Part shown: positions 7,255 through 15,846 of the stretch, piece by piece | Layout of the letters: every line of letters begins with the position of its first letter | How positions within the stretch are numbered: position 1 is the first letter of the stretch | NCBI GenBank assembly: GCA_035699085.1 | Contig: DASSBG010000004.1 | Span: 1 to 64,000, forward strand | Source: DASSBG01 sp035699085 | Lineage (GTDB): Bacteria; Pseudomonadota; Gammaproteobacteria; Xanthomonadales; Rhodanobacteraceae | DNA length: 64,000 nucleotides | Direction: 5' to 3' | The notes under the pieces: model-generated | Databases searched by the model: none | What the model saw: only the letters and a program-made list of their open reading frames with translations | Told to the model about the DNA's origin: nothing | Program-made: the position numbers and the translations under genes

Positions 7255-8409
7255 ATGAGCGAAGCCACCCCCACTCGCACCCCCGAGCCGATGCACTTCG
7301 AGCTGCTGGCCCGTAACGGCGCGGCGCGGCGCGGCCGGTTGCGCTTCGCCCGCGGCAGCGTCGAGACGCCGGCCTTCATGCCGGTCGGCACCTACGGCAC
7401 GGTCAAGGCCATGACGCCGCGCGACCTGCGCGAAGTCGGCGCCGAGATCATCCTCGGCAACACCTTTCACCTGTTCCTGCGCCCCGGCCTCGAGGTGATC
7501 GAGCGCTTCGGCGGCCTGCACGACTTCATCGGCTGGCGGCGACCGATCCTCACGGACTCCGGCGGCTTCCAGGTCTTTTCGCTGGCCAAGAGGCGTGCGA
7601 TTGCCGAGGACGGCGTCACCTTCGCCTCGCCGGTCGATGGCTCGCAGGTGTTCCTGTCGCCCGAGGTGTCGATGCGCATCCAGGCGACGCTCGATTCCGA
7701 CGTCGCCATGATCTTCGACGAGTGCACGCCGCAGCCGGCCACCCGCGAAGTTACCGAGCGCTCGATGCAGCTCAGCCTGCGCTGGGCCGAGCGCTCGCGC
7801 CGCGCCTACGATGAACTGGGCAGGCCCAACGCGCTGTTCGGCATCGTCCAGGGCGGACTGCACGAGGACTTGCGGCGGCAGTCGGCGGAGGGGCTGGCGG
7901 CGATCGGCTTCGATGGCTACGCGATCGGCGGCCTGGCCGTCGGCGAGAGCGAGGACGAGCGCAACCGCACCCTGGATTTCACCGTGCCGACGCTGCCCGA
8001 GGCGCGGCCGCGCTACCTGATGGGCGTGGGCCGGCCGGAAGATATCATCGAGGCCGTGTGGCGCGGGGTCGACATGTTCGACTGCGTGATGCCGACCCGC
8101 AACGCGCGCAACGGCTTCCTGTTCACCGCCGACGGCACGCTGCGTATCCGCAACGCGCGCTTCGCCACCGACACCGGCGTGGTCGAGGAGGGCTGCGACT
8201 GCTACACCTGCAGCCACGGCTTCAGCCGCGCCTACCTGCGTCACCTTGACCGCTGCAACGAAATCCTCGGCTGCGAATTGGCGACGATCCACAACCTGCG
8301 CCACTACCAGCGGCTGATGGCCGCGCTGCGAGGGGCCATCGAGGGTGGGACGCTGGCCGACTTCGTGGCCGGCTTCCGCGCCCGCCACGGCCGCGCCGAC
8401 GAGGCCTGA
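7255..8409 (+). CDS. tgt: tRNA-guanine transglycosylase
   Basis: Exchanges guanine-34 for preQ1 in GU(N) tRNAs. The 384-residue protein has the substrate-binding DSGGFQVFS, GIVQGGLHEDLR, AIGGLAVGE, FDCVMPTRNARNG with its catalytic Asp, and the zinc site C314-x-C316-x2-C319 with a His near 346 (GCDCYTCSHGFSRAYLRHL...HNL). Length agrees with E. coli Tgt (375 aa) plus a short N-terminal tail. It is followed 309 bp later by yajC-secDF, the usual order in Proteobacteria. Confidence 0.97.
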   Translation: MSEATPTRTPEPMHFELLARNGAARRGRLRFARGSVETPAFMPVGTYGTVKAMTPRDLREVGAEIILGNTFHLFLRPGLEVIERFGGLHDFIGWRRPILTDSGGFQVFSLAKRRAIAEDGVTFASPVDGSQVFLSPEVSMRIQATLDSDVAMIFDECTPQPATREVTERSMQLSLRWAERSRRAYDELGRPNALFGIVQGGLHEDLRRQSAEGLAAIGFDGYAIGGLAVGESEDERNRTLDFTVPTLPEARPRYLMGVGRPEDIIEAVWRGVDMFDCVMPTRNARNGFLFTADGTLRIRNARFATDTGVVEEGCDCYTCSHGFSRAYLRHLDRCNEILGCELATIHNLRHYQRLMAALRGAIEGGTLADFVAGFRARHGRADEA

Positions 8410-8718
8410 GCGCGTCCCGGGCCGCGGCTTCCCGAGGCTCCGGCGACCGCGTCGGTGGCGCTGCCGTGAACCCGCGGCGGCCCTTGTCCCGCACGATTTT
8501 GCCGCCCGGTCCGCGCCCCGGGGCCCGCCCCAGGGCTGATTGCGGCGCGCTCAGGGGCTACAATGGGCGGTGCACGCGTTACGCACCAGCGTTTCCGGTG
8601 CGCGGGGTTGCGCGCCAGGCTGCACCTGTCACGGATGCGCCTTTTCGCCACGCATGGCATAATCCGGCGCCTTTTGGCGCCCGTTTTCGCCGTGCGCCTT
8701 GTCAATCGAGAGCAAACC
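8410..8718 (+). promoter_or_regulatory. 309-bp leader region before yajC
   Basis: No gene is seen. A promoter-like pair, CTGATT (8536-8541) and TACAAT (8559-8564) with a 17-bp spacer, and a second -10-like CATAAT (8658-8663) lie in it. A perfect short hairpin follows at 8666-8681 (GGCGCC, loop TTTT, GGCGCC). The region could therefore drive yajC-secDF separately from tgt; the hairpin may only be a leader structure. All assignments are by eye. Confidence 0.4.
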
Positions 8719-9060
8719 ATGGATTTCCTGATTCCCGTTGCGCATGCGGCTGACGCCGCGGCCCCGGCTGGCGGCGCTGCCGGCTTCGGCACGATGAACA
8801 TCATCTTCATCGTTCTGATGATCGCCATCTTCTATTTCATGCTGATCCGCCCGCAGTCCAAGCGCGCCAAGGAGCACAAGCAGATGCTGGCGCAGCTGGC
8901 GAAGGGCGACGAGGTGATCACCAATGGCGGCGTGGCCGGCCGCGTCGACGAAATCGGCGAGGCTTTCATCTCCGTGGAGATCGCCAACAACGTCAAGGTC
9001 AAGCTGCAGAAGCATGCCATTTCGCAGGTGCTGCCCAAGGGCACGCTGAAAGCGTCCTGA
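8719..9060 (+). CDS. yajC: Sec translocon accessory subunit YajC
   Basis: A 113-residue single-pass inner-membrane protein of the SecDF-YajC complex. The N-terminus MDFLIPVAHAADAAAPAGG is typical; the membrane segment MNIIFIVLMIAIFYFMLIRPQ is at about residues 27-47, followed by the family motif SKRAKEHKQMLAQLAKGDEV and ITNGGVAGRV. ATG 8719 was chosen over upstream in-frame starts because it gives the standard length and N-terminus. SecD starts 38 bp downstream. Confidence 0.95.
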   Translation: MDFLIPVAHAADAAAPAGGAAGFGTMNIIFIVLMIAIFYFMLIRPQSKRAKEHKQMLAQLAKGDEVITNGGVAGRVDEIGEAFISVEIANNVKVKLQKHAISQVLPKGTLKAS

Positions 9061-9098
9061 GCCGGGCGCCCTGATCCGCTTTCCGATGGAACCCGCGC

Positions 9099-10970
9099 AT
9101 GAGTGATTTTCCCCGCTGGAAATATTTCGTGGTGCTGATTGCGGTGGTGCTCGGCATCATCTACGCGCTGCCCAATATCTTCCCGCCGCAACCCGCGGTG
9201 CAGATCTCCGCCAACCGCGACGCCGTTGTCGACCAGGCCCTGAGCCAGAAGGTGCAGGACATCCTGCACAAGAACAAGCTGCCGTTTGAAAGCGTTGCCA
9301 AGGAGGGTGGCGACGAGCTGCTGGTGCGCTTCGCCAGCGGCGCCGGCGAGACGCAGCGCAAGGCGGCGTCGGTACTGGACGACGCGCTTGGCGACAAGTA
9401 CGTGGTCGCCGTCAACCAGGCCTCCACGGTGCCCGACTTCTTCAAGGCGATCGGCGCCAATGCCATGCCGCTGGGCCTCGACTTGCGCGGTGGCGTGCAC
9501 TTCCTCATGCAGGTTGACCAGGAGGCCGGGCTGCAGAAGCAGCTGCAGCGCTACCTCGGCGACGTGCGTTCGGTGCTGCGCGAGAAGAACATCCGCTACA
9601 AGTCCGTGGTCACCCGCGGCAAGACCATCGTCGCCACGTTGCGCAGCGATGCCGACCGCGATCGCGCCTACGAGGCAATCAGCGCCGAGTCGCAGGACCT
9701 GCAGATCGAGAATGGTGCCAGCAGCGACGGCAGCTATCCGCTGGAGATCACCATCAAGCCCGAGCGGCTGCGTGCCATTGCACAGTCGACGATCCAGCAG
9801 AACCTCGGCACCCTGCGCAACCGCATCAACGCGCTGGGCGTGTCCGAGCCGATCATCCAGCAGCAGGGCGACAGCCGCATCGTGGTCGAGCTGGCCGGCG
9901 TGCAGGACACCGCCAAGGCCAAGAAGATCATCGGCGCCATCGCCACGCTGGAATATCGCGCCGGCGATCCGGACGTCAATCCCATCGAGGCAGAACGCAC
10001 CGGCATCGTGCCGCCCGACGACCGCCTCTACCACATGCGCGACGGCCGGCCGGTGGTGCTGAAGAAGAAGGTCATCGTCACCGGCGACGAGTTGGCCGAC
10101 GCCTCGTCCGGCTTCGACCAGCAGACGGGTTCACCGAAGGTCGACGTCACCCTCAACGCCGAGGGCGCGCGCAAGATGCTGGAGTTCACGCGCCAGAACG
10201 TCGGCCGGCCAATGGCCGTGGTGTTCATCGAGCACACGCCGGAAGTGAAAATGGTCGATGGCAAGCAGGTGCGTTCGATGAAGGTCACCCAGGAGGTGAT
10301 CAGCTACGCGACCGTGCAAGGCGTGTTCGGCAAGCAGTTCCAGACCACCGGCCTGGGCAGCCCCAAGGAAGCTTCGGAACTGGCCCTGCTGCTCAAGGCA
10401 GGCTCGCTGGCGGCGCCGATGGTGATCGTGCAGGAGCGGGTCATCGGCCCGAGCCTTGGCGCCGCCAACATCGAGAAGGGCGTGCAGGCGGTGCTGGTGG
10501 GCCTGGCGCTGGTGCTGCTCGCCGCGGCCATCTACTACAAGCTGTTCGGCCTGGTGGCCGATATCGCGTTGTTCTTCAACCTGGTCATCCTGGTGGCGAT
10601 CCTCAGCTTGTTCCACGCCACGCTGACGATGCCCGGCATCGCCGGTATCGTACTGACGCTGGGCATGGCGATCGACGCCAACGTGCTGATCTGCGAGCGC
10701 GTGCGAGAGGAGTTGCGCAGCGGTTCGACACCCTTGGCCTCGATTCGTGCCGGCTACGAAAAGGCCTGGGCCACGATCCTCGACGCCAACGTCACTCATC
10801 TGCTGGCGGCGCTGGCCCTGATGACCCTGGGCTCCGGCCCGATCAAGGGCTTCGGCGTGACCCTGTTCGTCGGTATCCTCACCTCGATGTTCACCTCGGT
10901 GACGTTGACCCACGCAGTGACCGCGCTCATCCACAGCGGCCGCCGCAAGCTGAAGACGCTTTCGGTCTGA
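9099..10970 (+). CDS. secD: Protein translocase subunit SecD
   Basis: Uses the proton gradient with SecF to pull exported proteins out of SecYEG. The 623-residue protein (E. coli 615) has one N-terminal membrane segment (YFVVLIAVVLGIIYALPNIF), a long periplasmic P1 domain including LGLDLRGGVHFLMQVD, and five C-terminal membrane segments with the signature GMAIDANVLICERVREEL carrying the conserved membrane Asp. It lies between yajC and secF in the canonical order. Confidence 0.98.
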   Translation: MSDFPRWKYFVVLIAVVLGIIYALPNIFPPQPAVQISANRDAVVDQALSQKVQDILHKNKLPFESVAKEGGDELLVRFASGAGETQRKAASVLDDALGDKYVVAVNQASTVPDFFKAIGANAMPLGLDLRGGVHFLMQVDQEAGLQKQLQRYLGDVRSVLREKNIRYKSVVTRGKTIVATLRSDADRDRAYEAISAESQDLQIENGASSDGSYPLEITIKPERLRAIAQSTIQQNLGTLRNRINALGVSEPIIQQQGDSRIVVELAGVQDTAKAKKIIGAIATLEYRAGDPDVNPIEAERTGIVPPDDRLYHMRDGRPVVLKKKVIVTGDELADASSGFDQQTGSPKVDVTLNAEGARKMLEFTRQNVGRPMAVVFIEHTPEVKMVDGKQVRSMKVTQEVISYATVQGVFGKQFQTTGLGSPKEASELALLLKAGSLAAPMVIVQERVIGPSLGAANIEKGVQAVLVGLALVLLAAAIYYKLFGLVADIALFFNLVILVAILSLFHATLTMPGIAGIVLTLGMAIDANVLICERVREELRSGSTPLASIRAGYEKAWATILDANVTHLLAALALMTLGSGPIKGFGVTLFVGILTSMFTSVTLTHAVTALIHSGRRKLKTLSV

Positions 10971-10995
10971 GCGCAGCCAAGGCAAGAAAACATCC

Positions 10996-11997
10996 ATGGA
11001 AATCTTCAACCCGCACAGCAACATCAACTTCCTGCGCTGGCGCAACATCAGCATCGTGATCGCGCTGCTGCTGATGCTGGCCTCAGCCGGCCTGATCTTC
11101 ACCAAGGGCCTGAACTACAGCCTCGATTTCACCGGCGGCGTGCTGGTGGAAGCCGCCTATGACACGCCGGTCGACGTCAACGCCGTGCGCCACACGCTGG
11201 ACTCTGCCGGCTTCGAGGGCGCGCTGGTGACTGGCGCCAGCGGCAACCGCGAAATCTCGGTGCGCCTGCAGCCCAAGCAGGATGCGGAGCTGTCGGCCAA
11301 GGCCAAGGCAGAGGCGGCCAGCGCTGTGCCGGGCGAGAGCGCGGCGCAGGTCAACGCCGACCGCGTCGCTCGCGACGTGATGGCCGCGCTCAAGGCCAAG
11401 CGCAAGGACGCGACCCTCAAGAGCCATGAGTTCGTCGGCCCGCAGGTGGGCCAGGAGCTGGCCAACAAGGGCGCGGTGGCCGTGATCTTCCTGATCGTCG
11501 GCATCATGATCTACCTGGGCATCCGCTTCGAGAAGCGCTTCGCCGTCGCCGCGCTGGCCACCGAGGTTCACGACACCCTGGTGACGCTTGGCATCCTGGT
11601 GCTGACGGGACGCGACTTCGACATGACCGTGCTGGCTTCGGTGCTGGCCGTGGTCGGCTACTCGATCAACGACAAGGTGGTCGTGTTTGACCGCGTGCGC
11701 GAGCTGTTCCGGCTGGTGCGCAAGGGCGAGCCGGAGGACATCCTCAACCGCGCGATCAACGGCACGCTGTCGCGAACCATCATCACCTCGTTGTTCACCG
11801 GCATCACGATGATCGCGCTGGCGGTCTGGGGCGGCCCGTCGGTGCACGGCTTTGCCATCACCATGATCATCGGCATCATCATTGGCACGCTGTCGTCCAT
11901 CTTCATCGCCAGCCCGCTGCTGCTGTGGCTCGGCGTGTCGAAGAAGGACCTGATGCCCGTTACCCGCGACAATCCGGAGCTGGCGCGCCGGCCGTAG
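10996..11997 (+). CDS. secF: Protein translocase subunit SecF
   Basis: Partner of SecD, 333 residues. The N-terminal membrane helix is followed by the SecF signature LNYSLDFTGGVLVEAAYD, then a periplasmic domain and five membrane segments with VVGYSINDKVVVFDRVREL and INGTLSRTIITSLFT. It starts 25 bp after secD. It is the last gene of the operon and converges on glmS across a 391-bp repeat-rich gap. Confidence 0.98.
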   Translation: MEIFNPHSNINFLRWRNISIVIALLLMLASAGLIFTKGLNYSLDFTGGVLVEAAYDTPVDVNAVRHTLDSAGFEGALVTGASGNREISVRLQPKQDAELSAKAKAEAASAVPGESAAQVNADRVARDVMAALKAKRKDATLKSHEFVGPQVGQELANKGAVAVIFLIVGIMIYLGIRFEKRFAVAALATEVHDTLVTLGILVLTGRDFDMTVLASVLAVVGYSINDKVVVFDRVRELFRLVRKGEPEDILNRAINGTLSRTIITSLFTGITMIALAVWGGPSVHGFAITMIIGIIIGTLSSIFIASPLLLWLGVSKKDLMPVTRDNPELARRP

Positions 11998-12388
11998 CGG
12001 CGGGGACCCGGGACGCGGGACCCGGGTCCGGACAAGCGCGCCGTCGGTGGCCGCCAGTGGATGTCGTGCGCGGCCGCGTTGCGTGACGCCACCGCGATGA
12101 CATCCGAAGCCGGTTGGCGGTGAGCCGAAGGCGAAGCCCGACATCGTGCCCGCGAAGCCGCGGTTGTCGCACGAGTGGTGCCCGGGTTGTGCCGAGGTCG
12201 CGTTGACGGCGCGAGGCGGAGCTTGCGCGGGTTCGCTTCGCTCACCAACCTGCCGCTCCGCCTACCTGCGTCGCCATCTCGTCCCCGTGCGCTTTTGGTT
12301 GGCGAAGCCAGTGCCGGTTGACCCGCCCACATCGCCTTGCGGCGGGGCAGGCGCTCCGGGTCCCGGGTCCCGCTCCTCCGCTACTGCA
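11998..12388. repeat. Repeat-filled gap between convergent secF and glmS
   Basis: No gene is seen. Four elements are readable. Four heptamers (GGGACCC, GGGACGC, GGGACCC, GGGTCCG) lie at 12003-12030. A REP-like fragment at 12112-12125 shares 14 identical bases with copy B (5504-5517). A second, inverted fragment at 12231-12251 reads as the reverse complement of the same element. GGGTCCC twice lies at 12358-12371. The layout is roughly mirror-symmetrical, heptamers outside and REP pieces inside. Confidence 0.75.
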
Positions 12389-14218
12389 CTACTCCACAGT
12401 CACGGACTTGGCGAGGTTGCGCGGCTGGTCGACGTCGGTACCGCGCAGCACGGCCACGTGGTAGGCCAGCAGCTGCAGCGGCACGGTCAGCACCGCCGGG
12501 GCCACGAAGTTGCCACCCGCCGGCGCCCGCAGCAGCGCGCCGCCGGTGCCATTGAGCTGCAGGTTGGCTTCGCTGTCGGCGAACACGAACAGCTCGCCGC
12601 CGCGCGCCCGCACCTCCTCCAGGTTCGACTTCAGCTTTTCCAGCAGCTGGTTGTTCGGTGCCACGGCGATCACCGGCATGTCCTCGTCCACCAGCGCCAG
12701 CGGTCCGTGCTTCAGTTCGCCAGCCGGGTAGGCTTCGGCGTGGATGTAGGAAATCTCCTTGAGCTTCAGCGCGCCCTCCATCGCCACCGGATAGTGCACC
12801 CCACGGCCGAGGAACAATGCGTGGTGCTTGTGCACGAAGCGCTCCGCCAGCTCGGCAATGGCCTCGTCGAGCTTCAGTGCCTCGGCGATGGCGCCGGGCA
12901 GGGCGATCAGCTCGGCCACCAGGTGGCGGTACTTCTCGTCGGCCATGCCATTCAACCGGCCCAGCTCCAGCGCCAGCAGTGCCAAGGCGGCAAGCTGGGT
13001 GGTGAAGGCCTTGGTCGAGGCGACGCCGATTTCCGGGCCGGCCCGTGTCATCAGCTTGAGGTCGGACTCGCGAACCAGGCTCGACTCCGGCACGTTGCAG
13101 ATCGCCAGCGTGCCGAGATAGCCGCGGTTGGAACTTTCGCGCAGCGCGGCCAGCGTGTCCGCGGTCTCGCCCGATTGCGAGATGGCAATGAACAGCGTGT
13201 CGGGCGTCACCACGGCATGGCGGTAGCGGTATTCGCTTGCCACCTCGATGGCGCAGGGCAGGCCGGTGAGGCCCTCGATCCAGTAGCGCGCGACCATGCC
13301 GGCGTGGAAGCTGGTGCCGCAGGCCACGATCTGCACCTGGCGCACCTGCTTGAGCAACGCCTCGGCGTCCACGCCGAAAATGTTGGGCAGCACCTTGTCG
13401 CCGGCGATGCGGCCTTCAAGCGTGTTGGCGACGGCGGTCGGCTGCTCGAAAATCTCCTTGAGCATGTAGTGGCGGTATTCGCCGCGCTCGACCGCGTCGG
13501 TCGACAGCTCGCTCTGACGCAGGCTGCGCTGCACCGGCGCGCCGGACTGGTCGAAGACCTCGACGCCGGCACTGCTGATCTCGACCATGTCGCCTTCGTC
13601 GAGATACATGAACCGGTTGGTCACCTTGATCAGTGCCTGCACGTCCGAACCGAGGAAGTGCTCGCCGATGCCGACGCCGACCACCAGCGGGCTGCCGCGG
13701 CGCACCCCGACGACACGTCCCGGTTCAGCCAGCGCCACCGCTGCGATGGCGAACGCGCCTTCCAGCCGCGCGCTGGTCTCGACCATGGCCTCGCGGAGGC
13801 TGGCGCCGCGGTCCATCGCCACCGCCAGCAGGTGTGCGATCACCTCGGTGTCGGTCTGCGACTCGAACACGCGGCCGCCCGCCTCGAGCTCTTCGTGCAG
13901 CGCGGCGTGGTTCTCGATGATGCCGTTGTGCACCACGGCGACGTTGCCGGCCATGTGCGGGTGGGCGTTCGTCGTGCTCGGAACACCGTGCGTCGCCCAC
14001 CGCGTGTGCGCGATGCCGCTGTGACTTGCGAAGGGCGCCTGGCGATAAACCTGCTCCAGTTCAGCCACCTTGCCCTTGGCGCGAATGCGGTGTAGCGCTC
14101 CGTCCACCGGCACCGCGATTCCCGCCGAGTCATATCCCCTATATTCCAGCGCCTTCAAGCCCTCGATCAGGATCGGGACGATGTCGCGCTGACCCGTGGC
14201 CGCAACGATTCCGCACAT
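12389..14218 (-). CDS. glmS: Glutamine-fructose-6-phosphate aminotransferase (isomerizing)
   Basis: Makes glucosamine-6-phosphate, the entry point to UDP-GlcNAc for peptidoglycan, LPS and other glycans. The 609-residue protein equals the E. coli length. Cys at position 2 (MCGIVAATGQRD) is the N-terminal glutaminase nucleophile, with YRGYDSAGIA and TRWATHG. The isomerase half holds two SIS domains (CGTSFHAGM; ISQSGETADTLAALR) and ends DQPRNLAKSVTVE. It lies head-to-head with the polysaccharide cluster, whose amino-sugar supply it could feed. Confidence 0.98.
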   Translation of the reverse strand: MCGIVAATGQRDIVPILIEGLKALEYRGYDSAGIAVPVDGALHRIRAKGKVAELEQVYRQAPFASHSGIAHTRWATHGVPSTTNAHPHMAGNVAVVHNGIIENHAALHEELEAGGRVFESQTDTEVIAHLLAVAMDRGASLREAMVETSARLEGAFAIAAVALAEPGRVVGVRRGSPLVVGVGIGEHFLGSDVQALIKVTNRFMYLDEGDMVEISSAGVEVFDQSGAPVQRSLRQSELSTDAVERGEYRHYMLKEIFEQPTAVANTLEGRIAGDKVLPNIFGVDAEALLKQVRQVQIVACGTSFHAGMVARYWIEGLTGLPCAIEVASEYRYRHAVVTPDTLFIAISQSGETADTLAALRESSNRGYLGTLAICNVPESSLVRESDLKLMTRAGPEIGVASTKAFTTQLAALALLALELGRLNGMADEKYRHLVAELIALPGAIAEALKLDEAIAELAERFVHKHHALFLGRGVHYPVAMEGALKLKEISYIHAEAYPAGELKHGPLALVDEDMPVIAVAPNNQLLEKLKSNLEEVRARGGELFVFADSEANLQLNGTGGALLRAPAGGNFVAPAVLTVPLQLLAYHVAVLRGTDVDQPRNLAKSVTVE

Positions 14219-14344
14219 ATTTTCGGTTTCCTTCAGAGGCGATTAATTCAGGGTAGCTTCGAGTCGCTGAACCCTGTTTGGCCATGGTAACGGCTGGTGG
14301 TTCCGCTAACGCGGCATGCAAGCCTATGCTTCATCCACGGGTCA

Positions 14345-14398
14345 CTTCAGCGGCGCTTCCAGTCGCTGAAGCGGCACCAAGGAGCGCGTTCAACGCGC
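14345..14398 (+). promoter_or_regulatory. Two stem-loops in the leader of the polysaccharide operon
   Basis: The first has perfect 8-bp arms CTTCAGCG (14345-14352) and CGCTGAAG (14364-14371) with 11 nt between. The second is GCGCGTT-C-AACGCGC (14384-14398). Both lie between the divergent glmS start and the first polysaccharide gene (ATG 14427). AGTCGCTGAA also occurs upstream at 14261-14270, a direct repeat of part of the first stem. They could be operators or leader RNA hairpins. No clear promoter was identified. Confidence 0.45.
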
Positions 14399-14426
14399 AT
14401 TTGGAAGCAGGCATCGGAGGGATACG

Positions 14427-15833
14427 ATGGTCAGGTTCTTGCGTCAACACAGCCGCCGCTGGCGCGTGGTGCTGGTTCTCGGCGAGATGCTGCTGTTGCT
14501 GGGGTCGGTGTTCGCCGCCGTGCAGGTGCGCTACGCCGGGTCGCCTTACCCCTTCAGCGAATACGCCGAGCTCAACACGATCCTGATGCGCGGTTTGATC
14601 TTCGCGCTTTTCCTGCTGCTGGGCATGACCGCGCTCGGCCTGTACCAAGCGCAGTTGCGGGTCAGCGCCTTCGGCGTGATCGCGCGCCAGGGGCTGGGCT
14701 TCCTGCTCGGCTGGATTGGCCTGGCGATGCTCTACTACCTGCTGCCGGTCGTGCAAATCGGCCGTGGTCTGCTTGCGTTGTCGATGGCGATTGGTTTCGT
14801 CACGGTCTGCGCCTACCACCTCGGCGTGCGGCGGCTGATCGATGCCGATGCGCTGAAGCGGCGCGTGCTGGTACTCGGCGGCGGCTGGCGCGCCGCCGAG
14901 GTGATCGAGCGCATGCGCCGTCGTTCCGATCGCCGCGGCTTCGTCACCGTCGGCTTCGTCGCCCAGCCGGGCGAAACCGGCAAGGTGCCGGCGGCCCGGC
15001 TGCTGACCCTGAGCGAGCCGCTGTCCCAGTGGAGCGAGCGCGAGCAGGTCGACGAGGTGGTGGTCGGCGTCAACGACCGCCGTGGCACGCTGCCGATGGC
15101 CGAGTTGCTGGCCTGCCGCGAGCGCGGCATCGCGGTGACGGAGTTGAGCACCTTCTTCGAGCGTGAGTCGGGCTGCGTGCCGCTGTCGGTCACCAACCCG
15201 TCGTGGCTGGTCTTTGGCTCCGGCTTTGACGCTTCCTCGTGGCGCCAGGCCAGCAAGCGCGGCTTCGATGTCGGCATGGCGGTGGCGCTGGCAGTGGTGC
15301 TGTGGCCGGTGATGCTGCTGACGGCGCTGGCGATTGCCGTCGAGAGCCGCGGCGCCGGACCGCTGTTGTACCGCCAGCAACGCGTTGGCGAGCGCGGCCG
15401 CTGCTTCGAACTGATCAAGTTCCGCAGCATGTCGGTCGACGCCGAGAGCGACGGCGTGGCGCGCTGGGCACAGAAGAATGACGCCCGCGTCACCCGGGTC
15501 GGCCGCTTCATCCGCAAGACCCGGCTGGACGAACTTCCGCAGTTGTGGAACGTGCTGCGCGGGGAAATGAGCTTCATTGGTCCGCGGCCGGAGCGGCCGC
15601 AGTTCGTCAACGAGCTGGCGCCGGCCATCCCGTACTACTACCTGCGCCACGCGGTGAAGCCGGGGCTCACCGGCTGGGCGCAGCTGCGCTATCCCTACGG
15701 CGCCTCGGTAAACGACGCCGCGGAGAAGCTGCGCTACGACCTGTTCTACGTGAAGAACCACAACCTCCTCTTCGACCTGATGATCCTGATCCAGACGGTC
15801 GAGGTGGTCCTGTTCGGGCACGGCGCCCGTTGA
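14427..15833 (+). CDS. Polyprenyl glycosylphosphotransferase, TIGR03013/EpsB-like (priming enzyme)
   Basis: Transfers a sugar-1-phosphate to undecaprenyl phosphate, starting repeat-unit assembly. The 468-residue protein has four to five N-terminal membrane segments, a CoA-binding-like soluble domain (KRRVLVLGGGWRAAEVIE, near 145-165), and a bacterial sugar-transferase domain: KRGFDVGMA, membrane re-entrant helix, LIKFRSMSVDAE, RKTRLDELPQLWNVLRGEMS, FIGPRPERPQFV, KPGLTGWAQLRYPYG. The C-terminal wording and the GCVPLSVTNPSWLVF stretch resemble the exosortase-associated subfamily TIGR03013, but no exosortase lies in this window. First gene of the cluster, 14 bp before the PP-loop gene. Confidence 0.9.
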   Translation: MVRFLRQHSRRWRVVLVLGEMLLLLGSVFAAVQVRYAGSPYPFSEYAELNTILMRGLIFALFLLLGMTALGLYQAQLRVSAFGVIARQGLGFLLGWIGLAMLYYLLPVVQIGRGLLALSMAIGFVTVCAYHLGVRRLIDADALKRRVLVLGGGWRAAEVIERMRRRSDRRGFVTVGFVAQPGETGKVPAARLLTLSEPLSQWSEREQVDEVVVGVNDRRGTLPMAELLACRERGIAVTELSTFFERESGCVPLSVTNPSWLVFGSGFDASSWRQASKRGFDVGMAVALAVVLWPVMLLTALAIAVESRGAGPLLYRQQRVGERGRCFELIKFRSMSVDAESDGVARWAQKNDARVTRVGRFIRKTRLDELPQLWNVLRGEMSFIGPRPERPQFVNELAPAIPYYYLRHAVKPGLTGWAQLRYPYGASVNDAAEKLRYDLFYVKNHNLLFDLMILIQTVEVVLFGHGAR

Positions 15834-15846
15834 CGGGGGTGATGCC

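Noticed and set aside
12146..14095. 649-codon plus-strand ORF opposite glmS
   Set aside because: Shadow of the GC-rich glmS codons; low-complexity Arg/Gln/His protein with no family, while glmS is full length.
12389..14426. glmS ribozyme upstream of glmS
   Set aside because: The ribozyme is a Gram-positive feature, and the short leader shows no matching core.
14427..15833. Exosortase/PEP-CTERM locus
   Set aside because: Only the transferase resembles that system; no exosortase or PEP-CTERM tail is found.
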